Notes under the pieces: generated by a model
What the model was told of the DNA's origin: nothing
Database searches by the model: none
The model's input: only the letters and a program-made list of their open reading frames with translations
Shown: positions 18,520 to 26,694 of the stretch, piece by piece
How positions within the stretch are numbered: the stretch's first letter is position 1
Layout: each line of letters opens with the position of its first letter
Translations under genes and position numbers: made by a program
Origin: JBMYYE01 sp049609065
Lineage (GTDB): Bacteria > Pseudomonadota > Alphaproteobacteria > Rhodobacterales > Rhodobacteraceae
Direction: 5' to 3'
NCBI GenBank assembly: GCA_049609065.1
Contig: JBMYYE010000001.1
Coordinates: 1 to 64,000 of the forward strand
DNA: 64,000 nt

Positions 18520-18681
18520 ATGAAAATTGAGACAGAAAACGGTGTAGAAGAGTTTGACATCCACGAAGTAACAGCACGTGCTCGTGCTCTTCGTGCCCAA
18601 GCTGCGCGTGATTTATTTCATGCGATCGCCCAAAAGATAAAGTCGGCATTCGGTGCGGCAACAGGGCTTGCACATTCCTAA
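18520..18681 (+). CDS. small hypothetical protein (53 aa)
   Basis: Start at 18520, with AAAGGA eleven bases upstream. The product is MKIETENGVEEFDIHEVTARARALRAQ followed by an amphipathic helix RDLFHAIAQKIKSAFG and the tail AATGLAHS. Short proteins with this ARALRAQA helix are common in Rhodobacterales, function unknown. Longer upstream in-frame starts (18373) have no ribosome site. A 9-bp hairpin follows its stop. Confidence 0.6.
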   Translation: MKIETENGVEEFDIHEVTARARALRAQAARDLFHAIAQKIKSAFGAATGLAHS

Positions 18682-18697
18682 TATTTGGTGCAGGCAG

Positions 18698-18727
18698 TGT
18701 GAAAGATCGCAGATGTGGTCTTTCACA
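18698..18727. terminator. perfect hairpin after the 53-aa gene
   Basis: TGTGAAAGA (18698-18706) pairs perfectly with TCTTTCACA (18719-18727) around a 12-nt loop, 17 bp after the preceding stop. There is no T run, so termination is possible but not assured; it may be an RNA-stabilising 3' structure. Confidence 0.45.
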
Positions 18728-18863
18728 TTGCGCATAGCTCAGGATGCGGTCGATTTTTCTTAAAATTGGTTTGCTGGGAACATACTTTCGCCAAATTTTG
18801 GGGTGATGGTGTCTCAAATTTATCCTAACGCATCATGAGCTGCTAAATATTAAGGAGACGCAA

Positions 18864-19505
18864 ATGAATGCTTTGAACAAACTGACCTGTGCTGCCCTCG
18901 TGGCAATGGCTGCAGGGTGTATGTCCTCATCAGGTACCACATCTGGAACCTCAGGGGCTGCATCACAAGCGGCAGCTGTGGAGGGAACGTTTATTTCCGC
19001 AAATGTCCGGTCGGTGAAAATTATTGTACCTGAGACGCTTACCGTTTCAGAGGAAAACTCTTATAAACCGAAATCTGATATCGTTTGGCGCGAAGATCCC
19101 TATGGAAATCGCCTTCCACAGGTAGAAGCCATTATGAAAACGGCCGTGAACCGCGGTGCCGCAACAGCGCGCGGTAAGCGATCTGTCAATCTGGACGTTC
19201 AAGTTCTACGGTTCCATGCGCTTACAGAAAAGACACGTTATAGCGTAGGCGGCACCCATGATATTCGGTTCTTGATGACGCTGAAAGATCCAAGTTCAGG
19301 TACGATTCTTGCTGGTCCACATTATGTCCATGCAGAATTTAGAGCCTATGGTGGCTCACAGGCACTCGAAGCAGAACGCCGCGGTGAAACGCAGAAAAAA
19401 CGTATCATTGATCACGTTAGCAATGTGATCGCGACAAAGCTTCGCGGTCCACTTTCTGCAAATAGTGGCGACGCAAACAAAAAGGGCTTTTTCTCTCTTT
19501 TCTGA
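18864..19505 (+). CDS. putative outer-membrane or periplasmic lipoprotein
   Basis: 213 aa. The signal sequence MNALNKLTCAALVAMAAGC ends in a lipobox (AAGC, Cys19), followed by a Ser/Thr/Gly linker. The folded part begins VEGTFISANVRSVKIIVPETLTVSEENSYKP, continues DIVWREDPYGNRLPQVEAIM and VQVLRFHALTEKTRYSVGGTHDIRFLMTL. This looks like the Rhodobacteraceae DUF6778-type lipoprotein as I remember it; function unknown. TAAGGAGACG is an ideal ribosome site. It precedes the rRNA methyltransferase by 43 bp. Confidence 0.75.
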   Translation: MNALNKLTCAALVAMAAGCMSSSGTTSGTSGAASQAAAVEGTFISANVRSVKIIVPETLTVSEENSYKPKSDIVWREDPYGNRLPQVEAIMKTAVNRGAATARGKRSVNLDVQVLRFHALTEKTRYSVGGTHDIRFLMTLKDPSSGTILAGPHYVHAEFRAYGGSQALEAERRGETQKKRIIDHVSNVIATKLRGPLSANSGDANKKGFFSLF

Positions 19506-19548
19506 GAAACTGATTTCCAAAGCGTAAAAAACAGACTAAGGGGAGGTC

Positions 19549-20757
19549 ATGATGACCTCCTCTCTCCCCACACTCCGCCTTCACCCTAAAACTGAAAAAA
19601 CACACACCGCACGTGCTATTCGGCATGGGTTTCCTTGGGTCTATTCCAATGAATTGGTGCTAGATCGCCGCAGCAAGAAAGTTGCAGCAGGTAGCATTGC
19701 CCGCCTTGAAGACAGCAAAAGCCAATTTCTAGCCTATGTGGCGGTGAATATGACATCACGGATCACCGGCCGTGTGTTGTCTGTAAAAGAAGACGCCACA
19801 TTTGGCGACGTTTGGATCAAAGATAAAATCACAACGGCGGCGGCCCATCGTGATCGTTTGTATGATGCGCCATTTTACCGGTTGTTGCATGCGGAATCTG
19901 ATGGGCTTCCTGGAGTTGTGATTGACCGCTTTGGCGATGTGGCAGTGGTGCAACCGAATGCGGCATGGGCTGATGCGCGGATGGATGATATCGCGGCAGG
20001 CCTGCAAAATATTGGCGTTAAAACGGTCATCATGAATGGTTCGGGTCGCGCGCGGGTGCTCGAAGGGCTGGCAGAAGAAACTACTATTTTTCAAGGCGAT
20101 GCGCCCGATGGACCACTTCAAGTTCCGATGAATGGTGCAACCTATATGGCGGATGTCTTGGGCGGCCAGAAAACCGGTCTGTTCTATGATCAACGCCCAA
20201 ATCATGCCTTTGCAGCAGGGCTTTCAAAAGGGGCGCGGGTTTTGGATGTGTTTTCCCATGTGGGGGGCTTTTCGCTTGCCGCGCTTGCGGGCGGGGCAAC
20301 ATCTGCGCTGGCGGTTGATGGATCCCAAGCGGCGCTTGATTTGGCCACCAAAGGCGCAGACGCGATGGGCATGTCGGCTGCCTTTTCGACCCGCAAAGGC
20401 GACGCGTTTGATGTGCTGGCTCAATTGCAAGATGAAGGTGCAGAATTTGACGTCGTGATTTGTGATCCCCCAGCTTTTGCACCAAATAAAAAGGCACTCG
20501 ATGCGGGGTTGCGCGCCTATGAACGGGTGGCACGTTTGGCGGCCCCATTGGTGGCCAAAGGCGGGTATTTGGGCCTGTGTTCGTGCTCACATGCGGCAGA
20601 TTTATCGAAGTTCCGCAACTCAAGCGCACGTGGCATTGGGCGTGGGGGCCGCAAAGGTCAAATCATCTATACGGGCTTTGCAGGGCCTGATCACCCTGTG
20701 CTGCCACAACTCGCTGAGAGCGGATATCTAAAATCGCTGTTCTTTAGGCTCGATTGA
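19549..20757 (+). CDS. class I rRNA methyltransferase (RlmI-like)
   Basis: 402 aa. An N-terminal PUA domain (about residues 8-80: LRLHPKTEKTHTARAIRHGFPWVYSNEL) and an EEHEE-like domain (about 90-170, ESDGLPGVVIDRFGDVAVVQ) precede a Rossmann SAM domain with VLDVFSHVGGFSLAALAGGA (motif I) and DVVICDPPAFAPNKKAL (motif IV). This is the YccW/RlmI architecture (m5C in 23S rRNA in E. coli). Cys in the GLCSCSHAA motif is the expected catalytic residue. ATG codons at 19549 and 19552 are both possible after AGGGGAGG. Confidence 0.88.
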   Translation: MMTSSLPTLRLHPKTEKTHTARAIRHGFPWVYSNELVLDRRSKKVAAGSIARLEDSKSQFLAYVAVNMTSRITGRVLSVKEDATFGDVWIKDKITTAAAHRDRLYDAPFYRLLHAESDGLPGVVIDRFGDVAVVQPNAAWADARMDDIAAGLQNIGVKTVIMNGSGRARVLEGLAEETTIFQGDAPDGPLQVPMNGATYMADVLGGQKTGLFYDQRPNHAFAAGLSKGARVLDVFSHVGGFSLAALAGGATSALAVDGSQAALDLATKGADAMGMSAAFSTRKGDAFDVLAQLQDEGAEFDVVICDPPAFAPNKKALDAGLRAYERVARLAAPLVAKGGYLGLCSCSHAADLSKFRNSSARGIGRGGRKGQIIYTGFAGPDHPVLPQLAESGYLKSLFFRLD

Positions 20758-21308
20758 TGAAACTCCTTCTTGATGCGTGTGTTTTGTATCCAACCGTGAT
20801 GCGAGAGGCGCTTTTAGGCGCGGCCAAGGCGGGGCTGTATACCCCCCTTTGGTCCCCACGTATTTTAGAAGAATGGGCGCGCGCTGCTGCGCGTTTGGGG
20901 CCCGTTGATGAACTCCAAGCGCGCGGTGAGATCGCTACATTGCAAGCCCAGTTCCCCAATGCATCCATTCGCCACGACCCCGCGCTAGAACGGCGGCTTT
21001 ATCTTCCAGACGACAATGATCTACATGTTTTGGCGGCCGCGATTGTGGGGAACGCGGATGCGATTGTGACGATGAACCGCAAGGATTTTCCGAAGGGCAC
21101 GCTGCGCGAAGAGGGGCTCGATCGGTTGGACCCTGATGGACTGTTGATGCAGTTTTGGATCAAAGACGATGCAGCGATGACAAGTATAGGGCAGGGGATA
21201 TTGCAGACAGCAAGCACAATGTCAGATGACAATTGGACCGCGCGCAGCCTTTTTAAAAAGGCGCGCCTGCCACGGTTCGCTAAAGCCTTATCTGCGCAAA
21301 TCGACTAA
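20757..21308 (+). CDS. PIN domain protein (RSP_2648-like family)
   Basis: 183 aa from the ATG in an ATGA overlap with the methyltransferase stop; an in-frame TTG one codon earlier is less likely. PIN-fold residues: LLLDACVLYPTVMREALLGAA (first Asp), EEWARAA (Glu), LPDDNDLHVLAAAIVGNADAIVTMNRKDFP (Asp pair). This is the Mg-dependent ribonuclease fold, in a family I associate with Rhodobacter RSP_2648. No antitoxin gene is adjacent, so a toxin-antitoxin role is not supported; translational coupling to an rRNA methyltransferase suggests an RNA-processing role (inference). Confidence 0.8.
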   Translation: MKLLLDACVLYPTVMREALLGAAKAGLYTPLWSPRILEEWARAAARLGPVDELQARGEIATLQAQFPNASIRHDPALERRLYLPDDNDLHVLAAAIVGNADAIVTMNRKDFPKGTLREEGLDRLDPDGLLMQFWIKDDAAMTSIGQGILQTASTMSDDNWTARSLFKKARLPRFAKALSAQID

Positions 21309-21991
21309 GCCGAATTCCATTTATTTTGCATTTTTTTCAACGCATTAATGCGTGTTTCTGTTTTTGGGTGGCTCAGTAGCCAAGCGGGTGTCGCCCCGCG
21401 TTTTCCGCCTGTGAGTTGATCGAGCTTTTCAAACATTGAGATTTGCGGCGCAACGCCAATTCCTGATTTTTGCAACAACGCGGCCCCATATTCATCGGCT
21501 TCAAATTCGGCTGTTTGGGACAACCTTGCTGCCAAAACGGAGGTCACGAGATTGGCAATATAGATCCCAAGACCAGGGATAAAACGCCCCAAAATCATCG
21601 CCAGCGCAGTGCGCAGTGCATTTTGCCCCGAAAAATCAATCATACGCCGTTTGGAATGGCCCAATGCCACATGGCCAAGCTCATGCGCAATGACAGAGGT
21701 GAGTTCCTCCGCGGTGATTTTCCCGGCGCTGTAAGCTTTGTAAAATCCACGGGTGATAAATACCCGCCCATCTGGCGCGGCAAGGCCGTTGATGGGATCG
21801 ATTTCGTAGATATGAACGGGAATTTCAGGAACCCCCAACGCATAGGCCATGTCCCCGAGATAGGAGGAAATCATGGGATCGCGCAGACGCGTCGAGTTTT
21901 CGGACAAATCCTTAAGCGTCCGCCACACGGAAAACCGGTACATAAGCAGCCCGTAAAGCACCGCAAGGAGGATTGGTGTAAATTTCAACAT
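21305..21991 (-). CDS. M48-family membrane metalloprotease
   Basis: 228 aa. One N-terminal helix (FTPILLAVLYGLLMYRFSVW), then VHIYEIDPINGLAAPDGRVFITRGFYKA and the zinc site VIAHELGHVALGHSKRRM (HExxH), a membrane-embedded middle (ALRTALAMILGRFIPGLGIYIANLVTSVLAARLSQ) and a downstream glutamate ligand in ETAEFEADEYGAALLQ. The C-terminus LLSHPKTETRINALKKM is typical of M48 (HtpX/LoiP/BepA-like). Likely an inner-membrane protease. It overlaps the convergent PIN gene by 4 bp at the end. Confidence 0.85.
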   Translation of the reverse strand: MLKFTPILLAVLYGLLMYRFSVWRTLKDLSENSTRLRDPMISSYLGDMAYALGVPEIPVHIYEIDPINGLAAPDGRVFITRGFYKAYSAGKITAEELTSVIAHELGHVALGHSKRRMIDFSGQNALRTALAMILGRFIPGLGIYIANLVTSVLAARLSQTAEFEADEYGAALLQKSGIGVAPQISMFEKLDQLTGGKRGATPAWLLSHPKTETRINALKKMQNKWNSA

Positions 21992-22029
21992 GGTTTAGAT
22001 ATAGTCCCTTACCACGGCATTTGAAAGCC

Positions 22030-23214
22030 TCAGCGGCTTAGGCCTTTCATCCCGCGTTCAATGCCTTGGAGGGTCATTGGCACCATTGCATTTTCGAAAA
22101 TCTCTTGGATCATGCGGATGGAATGGGTGTATTGCCAATGGCGTTCAGGCAGCGGGTTGAGCCAGACATTTGACGGCCACTGTTCGCGGGCCCGTCGGAG
22201 CCATGTTTCACCGCTTTCTTCATTCCAATGTTCATTTGCCCCCCCTTTATAGGCCACTTCATAAGGGGACATCGACGCGTCCCCGACAAAAATGCATTTA
22301 TAATCAGATCCATAGGTCCTAAGAACCTCATCGGTTGGGATTTGATCATTCCAGCGGCGCGCATTGTCCTTCCATACCCCTTCGTAAAGGCAGTTGTGAA
22401 AATAGAAATATTCCAGGTGCTTGAACTCAGCTCGTGCGGCAGAGAATAGTTCCTCAACCATCTGAATATAGGGGTCCATAGACCCGCCAACATCTAAGAA
22501 AAGCAGTACTTTGACCGCATTACGCCGTTCAGGACGTGTTTTCACATCGAGATAGCCATGCTCCGCTGTGGCGCGGATTGTACCGTCAAGATCAAGCTCT
22601 TCACGCGCGCCATCACGGGCCCATCGCCGCAGCCGTTTGAGAGCAACTTTGATGTTACGTGTGCCAAGCTCAACATTGTCATCGAGGTTCTTAAATTCAC
22701 GTTTATCCCACACTTTGACCGCGCGCTGATGGCGGCTTTCTTTTTGGCCAATGCGTACGCCTTCTGGGTTGTAACCATAGGCGCCAAAGGGGGACGTGCC
22801 CGCAGTACCGATCCATTTGTTGCCCCCTTGGTGGCGGCCTTCTTGTTCTTTGAGGCGCTCTTTGAGTGTTTCCATGAGCTTGTCGAAGCCCCCCAAAGCG
22901 TCAATTTCGGCCTTTTCTTCGGGGCTCAGGTGTTTTTCCGCCATTTTGCGAAGCCACTCTTCGGGGATATCGACGGCGTTTAGGACCTCTTCTGTGCTTA
23001 TGTTTTCTAAGCCTTTGAAACTTTGGGCAAAAGCGCGGTCGAATTTATCGATATTACGCTCATCCTTGACCATAATTGTGCGTGCAAGATAGTAGAAAGC
23101 TTCGATATCATAGGTTGCAATGCCGGCTTTCATTCCCTCAAGGAAGCCCAAATACTCCCGCAAGCTCACAGGAACGCCTGTGCTGCGAAGGGTATCAAAG
23201 AACGGCAAAAACAT
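22030..23214 (-). CDS. VWA domain protein (CoxE-like, MoxR partner)
   Basis: 394 aa. The C-terminal half is a VWA domain with a MIDAS variant DVGGSMDPYIQMVEELF (DxGGS in place of DxSxS), and further on YGSDYKCIFVGDASMSPYE. The N-terminal half (MFLPFFDTLRSTGVPVSLREYLGFLEGMKAG) is the CoxE/YehP-type region. Such proteins work with MoxR AAA ATPases in maturation of metalloenzymes or membrane complexes; a moxR-like gene is 2 kb upstream in the same run of genes. GAGGTTGATCG precedes the ATG. Confidence 0.88.
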   Translation of the reverse strand: MFLPFFDTLRSTGVPVSLREYLGFLEGMKAGIATYDIEAFYYLARTIMVKDERNIDKFDRAFAQSFKGLENISTEEVLNAVDIPEEWLRKMAEKHLSPEEKAEIDALGGFDKLMETLKERLKEQEGRHQGGNKWIGTAGTSPFGAYGYNPEGVRIGQKESRHQRAVKVWDKREFKNLDDNVELGTRNIKVALKRLRRWARDGAREELDLDGTIRATAEHGYLDVKTRPERRNAVKVLLFLDVGGSMDPYIQMVEELFSAARAEFKHLEYFYFHNCLYEGVWKDNARRWNDQIPTDEVLRTYGSDYKCIFVGDASMSPYEVAYKGGANEHWNEESGETWLRRAREQWPSNVWLNPLPERHWQYTHSIRMIQEIFENAMVPMTLQGIERGMKGLSR

Positions 23215-23217
23215 CGA

Positions 23218-23391
23218 TCAACCTCGCATTAAAGTCACAATGAGAAACGCAGAAAGCAGAAGGCCAAAGATGCCAAAGATGGCCATATAATGCACAATAT
23301 CAAAGGCTTTGCCGCCTTTGAGTTTTGCAAAAATACCACCAATGGCAGCGCCCGTCAGGGTCAAAAGCAAAAGCAGTGTAAAATGTGTCAT
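23218..23391 (-). CDS. small two-helix membrane protein
   Basis: 57 aa; ATG at 23391, preceded by AAGGAACTGTC. Two hydrophobic helices: TLLLLLTLTGAAIGGIFA and YMAIFGIFGLLLSAFLIVTL, joined by a short basic loop KLKGGKAFD. It ends 3 bp before the VWA gene, so it is coupled to it, and starts about 10 bp after the DUF2927 gene. Function unknown; the context suggests it belongs to the MoxR/VWA module. Confidence 0.7.
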   Translation of the reverse strand: MTHFTLLLLLTLTGAAIGGIFAKLKGGKAFDIVHYMAIFGIFGLLLSAFLIVTLMRG

Positions 23392-23401
23392 GACAGTTCC
23401 T

Positions 23402-24733
23402 TTAAGAAGCCGAGGCCAAATCGCGAATGCTGCGCAAGGTGGCGGTAGGGTTGGTCAGTCCATAGCGTCCCCAGCTTGAGGCCTCAAGTCTGAGTTTGCG
23501 CGCCTGCTCTGTTTGTCCCATCGCGTTCAATGCTTCTGCGCGCAGATATAACGCCACAGAGAGCGCGGCTGCATTTTGATGGGTTTGAAAAACGGGACCA
23601 ATTTGGCGGGTGAGGCGATCAACGCGTTGAAAACCCCCTTGGGCAAGCGCGAATTTGGCCAATTCAAGCTCAATCAATGCAAGGTGGAGTTTAAATTCGG
23701 GCCGCCCCTTAAGTCGGCTTTGTGCTGTCACTAAGATCGCATGGGCCTCACGCGGTGATCTTTGCGACATGAGCCGCGCATAGGCGTAATAGCTAAAGCC
23801 AAGCCGCGCGTCATTATAGCCGGCATTTTGGGCGATGTTAACGGCTTGGCGGGCGGCGTTGATCCGCGGGTTTATTGCCAAACCAGGGCGCAGCGCCCGC
23901 TCAATCGTGGATTTCCAGTGTGCGGAAAAAAGATGCGATGAGGTGGCCGATGCGGTTTTCTTTTTCGGATTTATACGCCCAAATATTTGAGAAAGACGGC
24001 GCGCGACCGCGTCTTGGCTCATGCCTGTTTTGAGTTCTGGCGCATAGTAGGCGCGCAAAAAGAGCATATCGGTTGCAGTTAACACCACATTAACATTGTC
24101 GTCATTAAAGACGGAATCGCTCAGGCGATAGAGGTCATTGACGGGACCGATCGCTTGGGCAATTTCTTCGTGAAGGCAATCGCGGATTTCTTGTGGGGCT
24201 GCGGATTTTGGTAGGAAAATTGCCATGGAGCGTCGTTCGCGCAAGGCCTGCCAAACCTGAGGACCGGCCCCACCTTTGGCTTTATAGCTGGCCCAAGAGG
24301 TTTCATTTGGCGCCACAAGGCAGGCGGCGTTTCCAAAATACCGCTTCACAATGCGTGCCCCGAGGGGCTCAATGAAAAGATTAGCGCGGGCTTTATCGGC
24401 AACGCGTCGAATGTCGATTTTTGCTTCGCTGCGCAACCGTTGCAAAAGCGAGGAGAGGTCTTTGAGCAAAATAGGGCTGGCGGTTGACGGGGCGTAGACC
24501 CGAATGGGGGTTTCGTAGCGAGAAAAGTGAGAAAGCCGTTTGCCGCTTTCAAGGCGAAAGCTAAGGTCGATAAAGTCTTGGGTGAGGCTTTGCGTGCTGC
24601 GTGTAACAGTTGGGGGCGGACCTGCGCTGAAGTGCCGAACAGGTCCAGATCTTGCAGGCGCAACATCAGGTGTTTGACCCATGTTTGGCGCCGTGCAAGC
24701 CGCCAAAAGGAATGTAATGCATAAAATCCGCAT
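23402..24733 (-). CDS. DUF2927 domain lipoprotein
   Basis: 443 aa with a lipobox at the start (MRILCITFLLAACTAPN; Cys13). The DUF2927 core is seen as LSHFSRYETPIRVYAP, then CLHEEIAQAIGPVNDLYRLSDSVFNDDNVNVVLTATDMLFLRAYYAPELKTGMS, the family signature. The C-terminal ~150 residues are helical and TPR-like (AGYNDARLGFSYYAYARLMSQRSPREAHAIL). No catalytic function is known; the ordered HEE and DDN motifs resemble a degraded zincin site. Located between the GNAT and small membrane gene in the MoxR/VWA cluster. Confidence 0.85.
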   Translation of the reverse strand: MRILCITFLLAACTAPNMGQTPDVAPARSGPVRHFSAGPPPTVTRSTQSLTQDFIDLSFRLESGKRLSHFSRYETPIRVYAPSTASPILLKDLSSLLQRLRSEAKIDIRRVADKARANLFIEPLGARIVKRYFGNAACLVAPNETSWASYKAKGGAGPQVWQALRERRSMAIFLPKSAAPQEIRDCLHEEIAQAIGPVNDLYRLSDSVFNDDNVNVVLTATDMLFLRAYYAPELKTGMSQDAVARRLSQIFGRINPKKKTASATSSHLFSAHWKSTIERALRPGLAINPRINAARQAVNIAQNAGYNDARLGFSYYAYARLMSQRSPREAHAILVTAQSRLKGRPEFKLHLALIELELAKFALAQGGFQRVDRLTRQIGPVFQTHQNAAALSVALYLRAEALNAMGQTEQARKLRLEASSWGRYGLTNPTATLRSIRDLASAS

Positions 24734-24735
24734 GG

Positions 24736-25179
24736 TCAGTTTTGATATTTGATGAAGGGCGTTTTTTCGGCAATCCGATCATAGAGCTGCCGCGCGGAGG
24801 TGTTGAAATCTTGTGTCAGCCAGTAAACCGTTGGCGTGCCATTTTCCTCAGCCGCTTGATAGACGGCCTCAATCAAGGCGCGCCCGATGCCTTTGCCACG
24901 CAGGTCGGGAACCGCAAAGAGATCTTGCAGGTAACAGACATTTTCCACCTTCCAGTTGTGTCGATGGTAGAGAAAATGTACAAGCCCAACAGGGCGGCCT
25001 TCAAATTCTGCCAAAAGACATGTGAAATCTTGCGGGTCGTCCCCAAGGAGGCGCGTAAACGTTGTCTCAAACACCTCCTCTGGGAGCTGAGTTTCATAGA
25101 ATTCCAAATAGGCGGTCCATAAGGCGCGCCACGCAGGTTTGTCATCTGCTGTCAGGGGGCGAATTGTGAGACCCACCAT
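24736..25179 (-). CDS. GNAT-family N-acetyltransferase
   Basis: 147 aa from ATG 25179, one base after the MoxR stop; an upstream in-frame ATG at 25239 lies inside moxR. Typical GNAT core: LTIRPLTADDKPAWRALWTAYLEFYE, LVHFLYHRHNWKVENVCYLQDLFAVPDLRGKGIGRALIEAVYQAAEENG (acetyl-CoA loop RGKGIG) and WLTQDFNTSARQLYDRIAEKTPFIKY. Substrate unknown; related proteins acetylate amines or peptides. Translationally coupled to MoxR. Confidence 0.85.
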   Translation of the reverse strand: MVGLTIRPLTADDKPAWRALWTAYLEFYETQLPEEVFETTFTRLLGDDPQDFTCLLAEFEGRPVGLVHFLYHRHNWKVENVCYLQDLFAVPDLRGKGIGRALIEAVYQAAEENGTPTVYWLTQDFNTSARQLYDRIAEKTPFIKYQN

Positions 25180-25180
25180 G

Positions 25181-26020
25181 CTATCGCCCGCCGCGCGCGA
25201 TGAAGGCCAGCCGTTCAAAGAGATGCACGTCTTGTTCATTTTTCAAAAGCGCGCCGTGTAACTTTGGAAGCACATTCACCCCATCCCGCTTGATATCCTC
25301 CGCTGTGAGATCCTCTGCCAACAAAAGTTTAAGCCAATCCAGAACCTCAGAGGTTGAGGGTTTCTTTTTAAGCCCCGATTGGTCGCGAATATCGTAAAAT
25401 TGTGTGAGCGCCTCTGTCAGGAGCTGGTCCTTGATGTCAGGGTGGTGGACCTCAACGATTTTGCGCATGGTGTCGCGGTCAGGGAATTGAATATAATGGA
25501 AAAAGCACCGGCGAAGGAACGCATCTGGGAGCTCTTTTTCATTGTTTGATGTGATGATCACAATTGGACGATCAATGGCTTTGACGGTTTCACCCGTTTC
25601 ATAAACGTGGAATTCCATCCGGTCGAGTTCTTGGAGAAGGTCATTTGGAAATTCGATATCGGCTTTGTCGATTTCATCGATCAAAAGCACACATTTTCCT
25701 TTATGAGCAAAGGCTTGCCATAGCTTGCCTTGCTTGATGTAGTTTTTCACATCATGCACGCGTTCATCGCCAAGTTGGCTGTCCCGCAGGCGTGATACGG
25801 CATCATATTCATAGAGCCCTTGTTGCGCTTTTGTGGTCGATTTGATGTGCCACTCAATCATAGGAAGGCCAAGCGCGCTTGCGACTTGTTTTGCCAATTC
25901 GGTTTTTCCTGTGCCAGGTTCCCCTTTTACCAACAAAGGGCGTTCCAAGGTCACAGCCGCATTCACCGCGATTGTAAGATCATCGGTTGCGACGTAATTT
26001 TCGGTTGAGGCAAATTTCAT
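25181..26020 (-). CDS. MoxR-family AAA+ ATPase
   Basis: 279 aa. Walker A GEPGTGKTEL (residues about 35-44), Walker B LLIDEIDKAD, sensor 1 IVIITSNNEKELPDAFLRRCFFHYIQFP with the arginine finger. The C-terminal lid includes KKKPSTSEVLDWLKLLLAED. MoxR ATPases act with VWA proteins as chaperones in complex assembly (for example CoxD/CoxE in CO dehydrogenase). No cox genes are nearby, so the client is unknown. Confidence 0.92.
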   Translation of the reverse strand: MKFASTENYVATDDLTIAVNAAVTLERPLLVKGEPGTGKTELAKQVASALGLPMIEWHIKSTTKAQQGLYEYDAVSRLRDSQLGDERVHDVKNYIKQGKLWQAFAHKGKCVLLIDEIDKADIEFPNDLLQELDRMEFHVYETGETVKAIDRPIVIITSNNEKELPDAFLRRCFFHYIQFPDRDTMRKIVEVHHPDIKDQLLTEALTQFYDIRDQSGLKKKPSTSEVLDWLKLLLAEDLTAEDIKRDGVNVLPKLHGALLKNEQDVHLFERLAFIARGGR

Positions 26021-26218
26021 TTTCTTCCTATGTCATTATTTGATTTTCGGGCGGAGATTCCGAAAATGATTCATGTTCGGGTGAGTTTGCCTTTTCTTTT
26101 CACAAATGGCTAGTGACAAGGCATCAAGAAAGGCGTAAACCGCGCACAGAGGAACGCGCTGATGTGCGACCAAAGGGCGCGGCAACGTGTTCTTGATCCA
26201 AATTTTAGGGAGTAGGTA

Positions 26219-26641
26219 ATGAAAGCCGAAGTTTTCTTGCCAAATGATTATCGACCGGCCGAGGGTGAGCCGTTCATGAATGATCTTCAGACAGAGTATT
26301 TCCGTCGTAAGCTTGTGACATGGAAAGAAGAGCTTCTGGAAGGAAGCAAAGACACGATCACGAATTTGCAAGATGGCACACGCAATATCCCCGATATGGC
26401 GGATCGTGCTTCTGAGGAAACCGACCGTGCGCTTGAATTGCGCACGCGGGATCGCCAGCGCAAATTGGTTGCCAAAATCGATTCTGCACTGCGTCGGATC
26501 GAAGAAGGTGAATATGGCTATTGCGAAGTGACTGGGGACCCGATTTCCCTCAAACGCCTTGATGCGCGTCCCATTGCAACCATGAGCCTCCAAGCTCAAG
26601 AACAACATGAACGCCGTGAAAAAGTGCATCGCGACACATAA
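26219..26641 (+). CDS. dksA: RNA polymerase-binding transcription factor DksA (one-cysteine type)
   Basis: 140 aa. The coiled coil has the acidic tip DMADRASEETDRALELRTRDRQ; the C-terminal globular part reads YGYCEVTGDPISLKRLDARPIATMSLQAQEQHE. The canonical C4 zinc finger is reduced to one Cys (CxxT, then no CxxC), as in the characterised Rhodobacter sphaeroides DksA, so the fold is kept without zinc. DksA binds the RNA polymerase secondary channel and potentiates ppGpp. A good ribosome site (GGGAG) and a 198-bp divergent region lie upstream. Confidence 0.92.
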   Translation: MKAEVFLPNDYRPAEGEPFMNDLQTEYFRRKLVTWKEELLEGSKDTITNLQDGTRNIPDMADRASEETDRALELRTRDRQRKLVAKIDSALRRIEEGEYGYCEVTGDPISLKRLDARPIATMSLQAQEQHERREKVHRDT

Positions 26642-26694
26642 ACATGTCGTGCTTGCCTGAAGAGGCGGGGCTTTTGGGGATTTAGGCGGCTTTC

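Noticed and set aside
20757..21308. PIN protein as a toxin of a toxin-antitoxin pair
   Set aside because: No small antitoxin frame precedes it; it is coupled to an rRNA methyltransferase.
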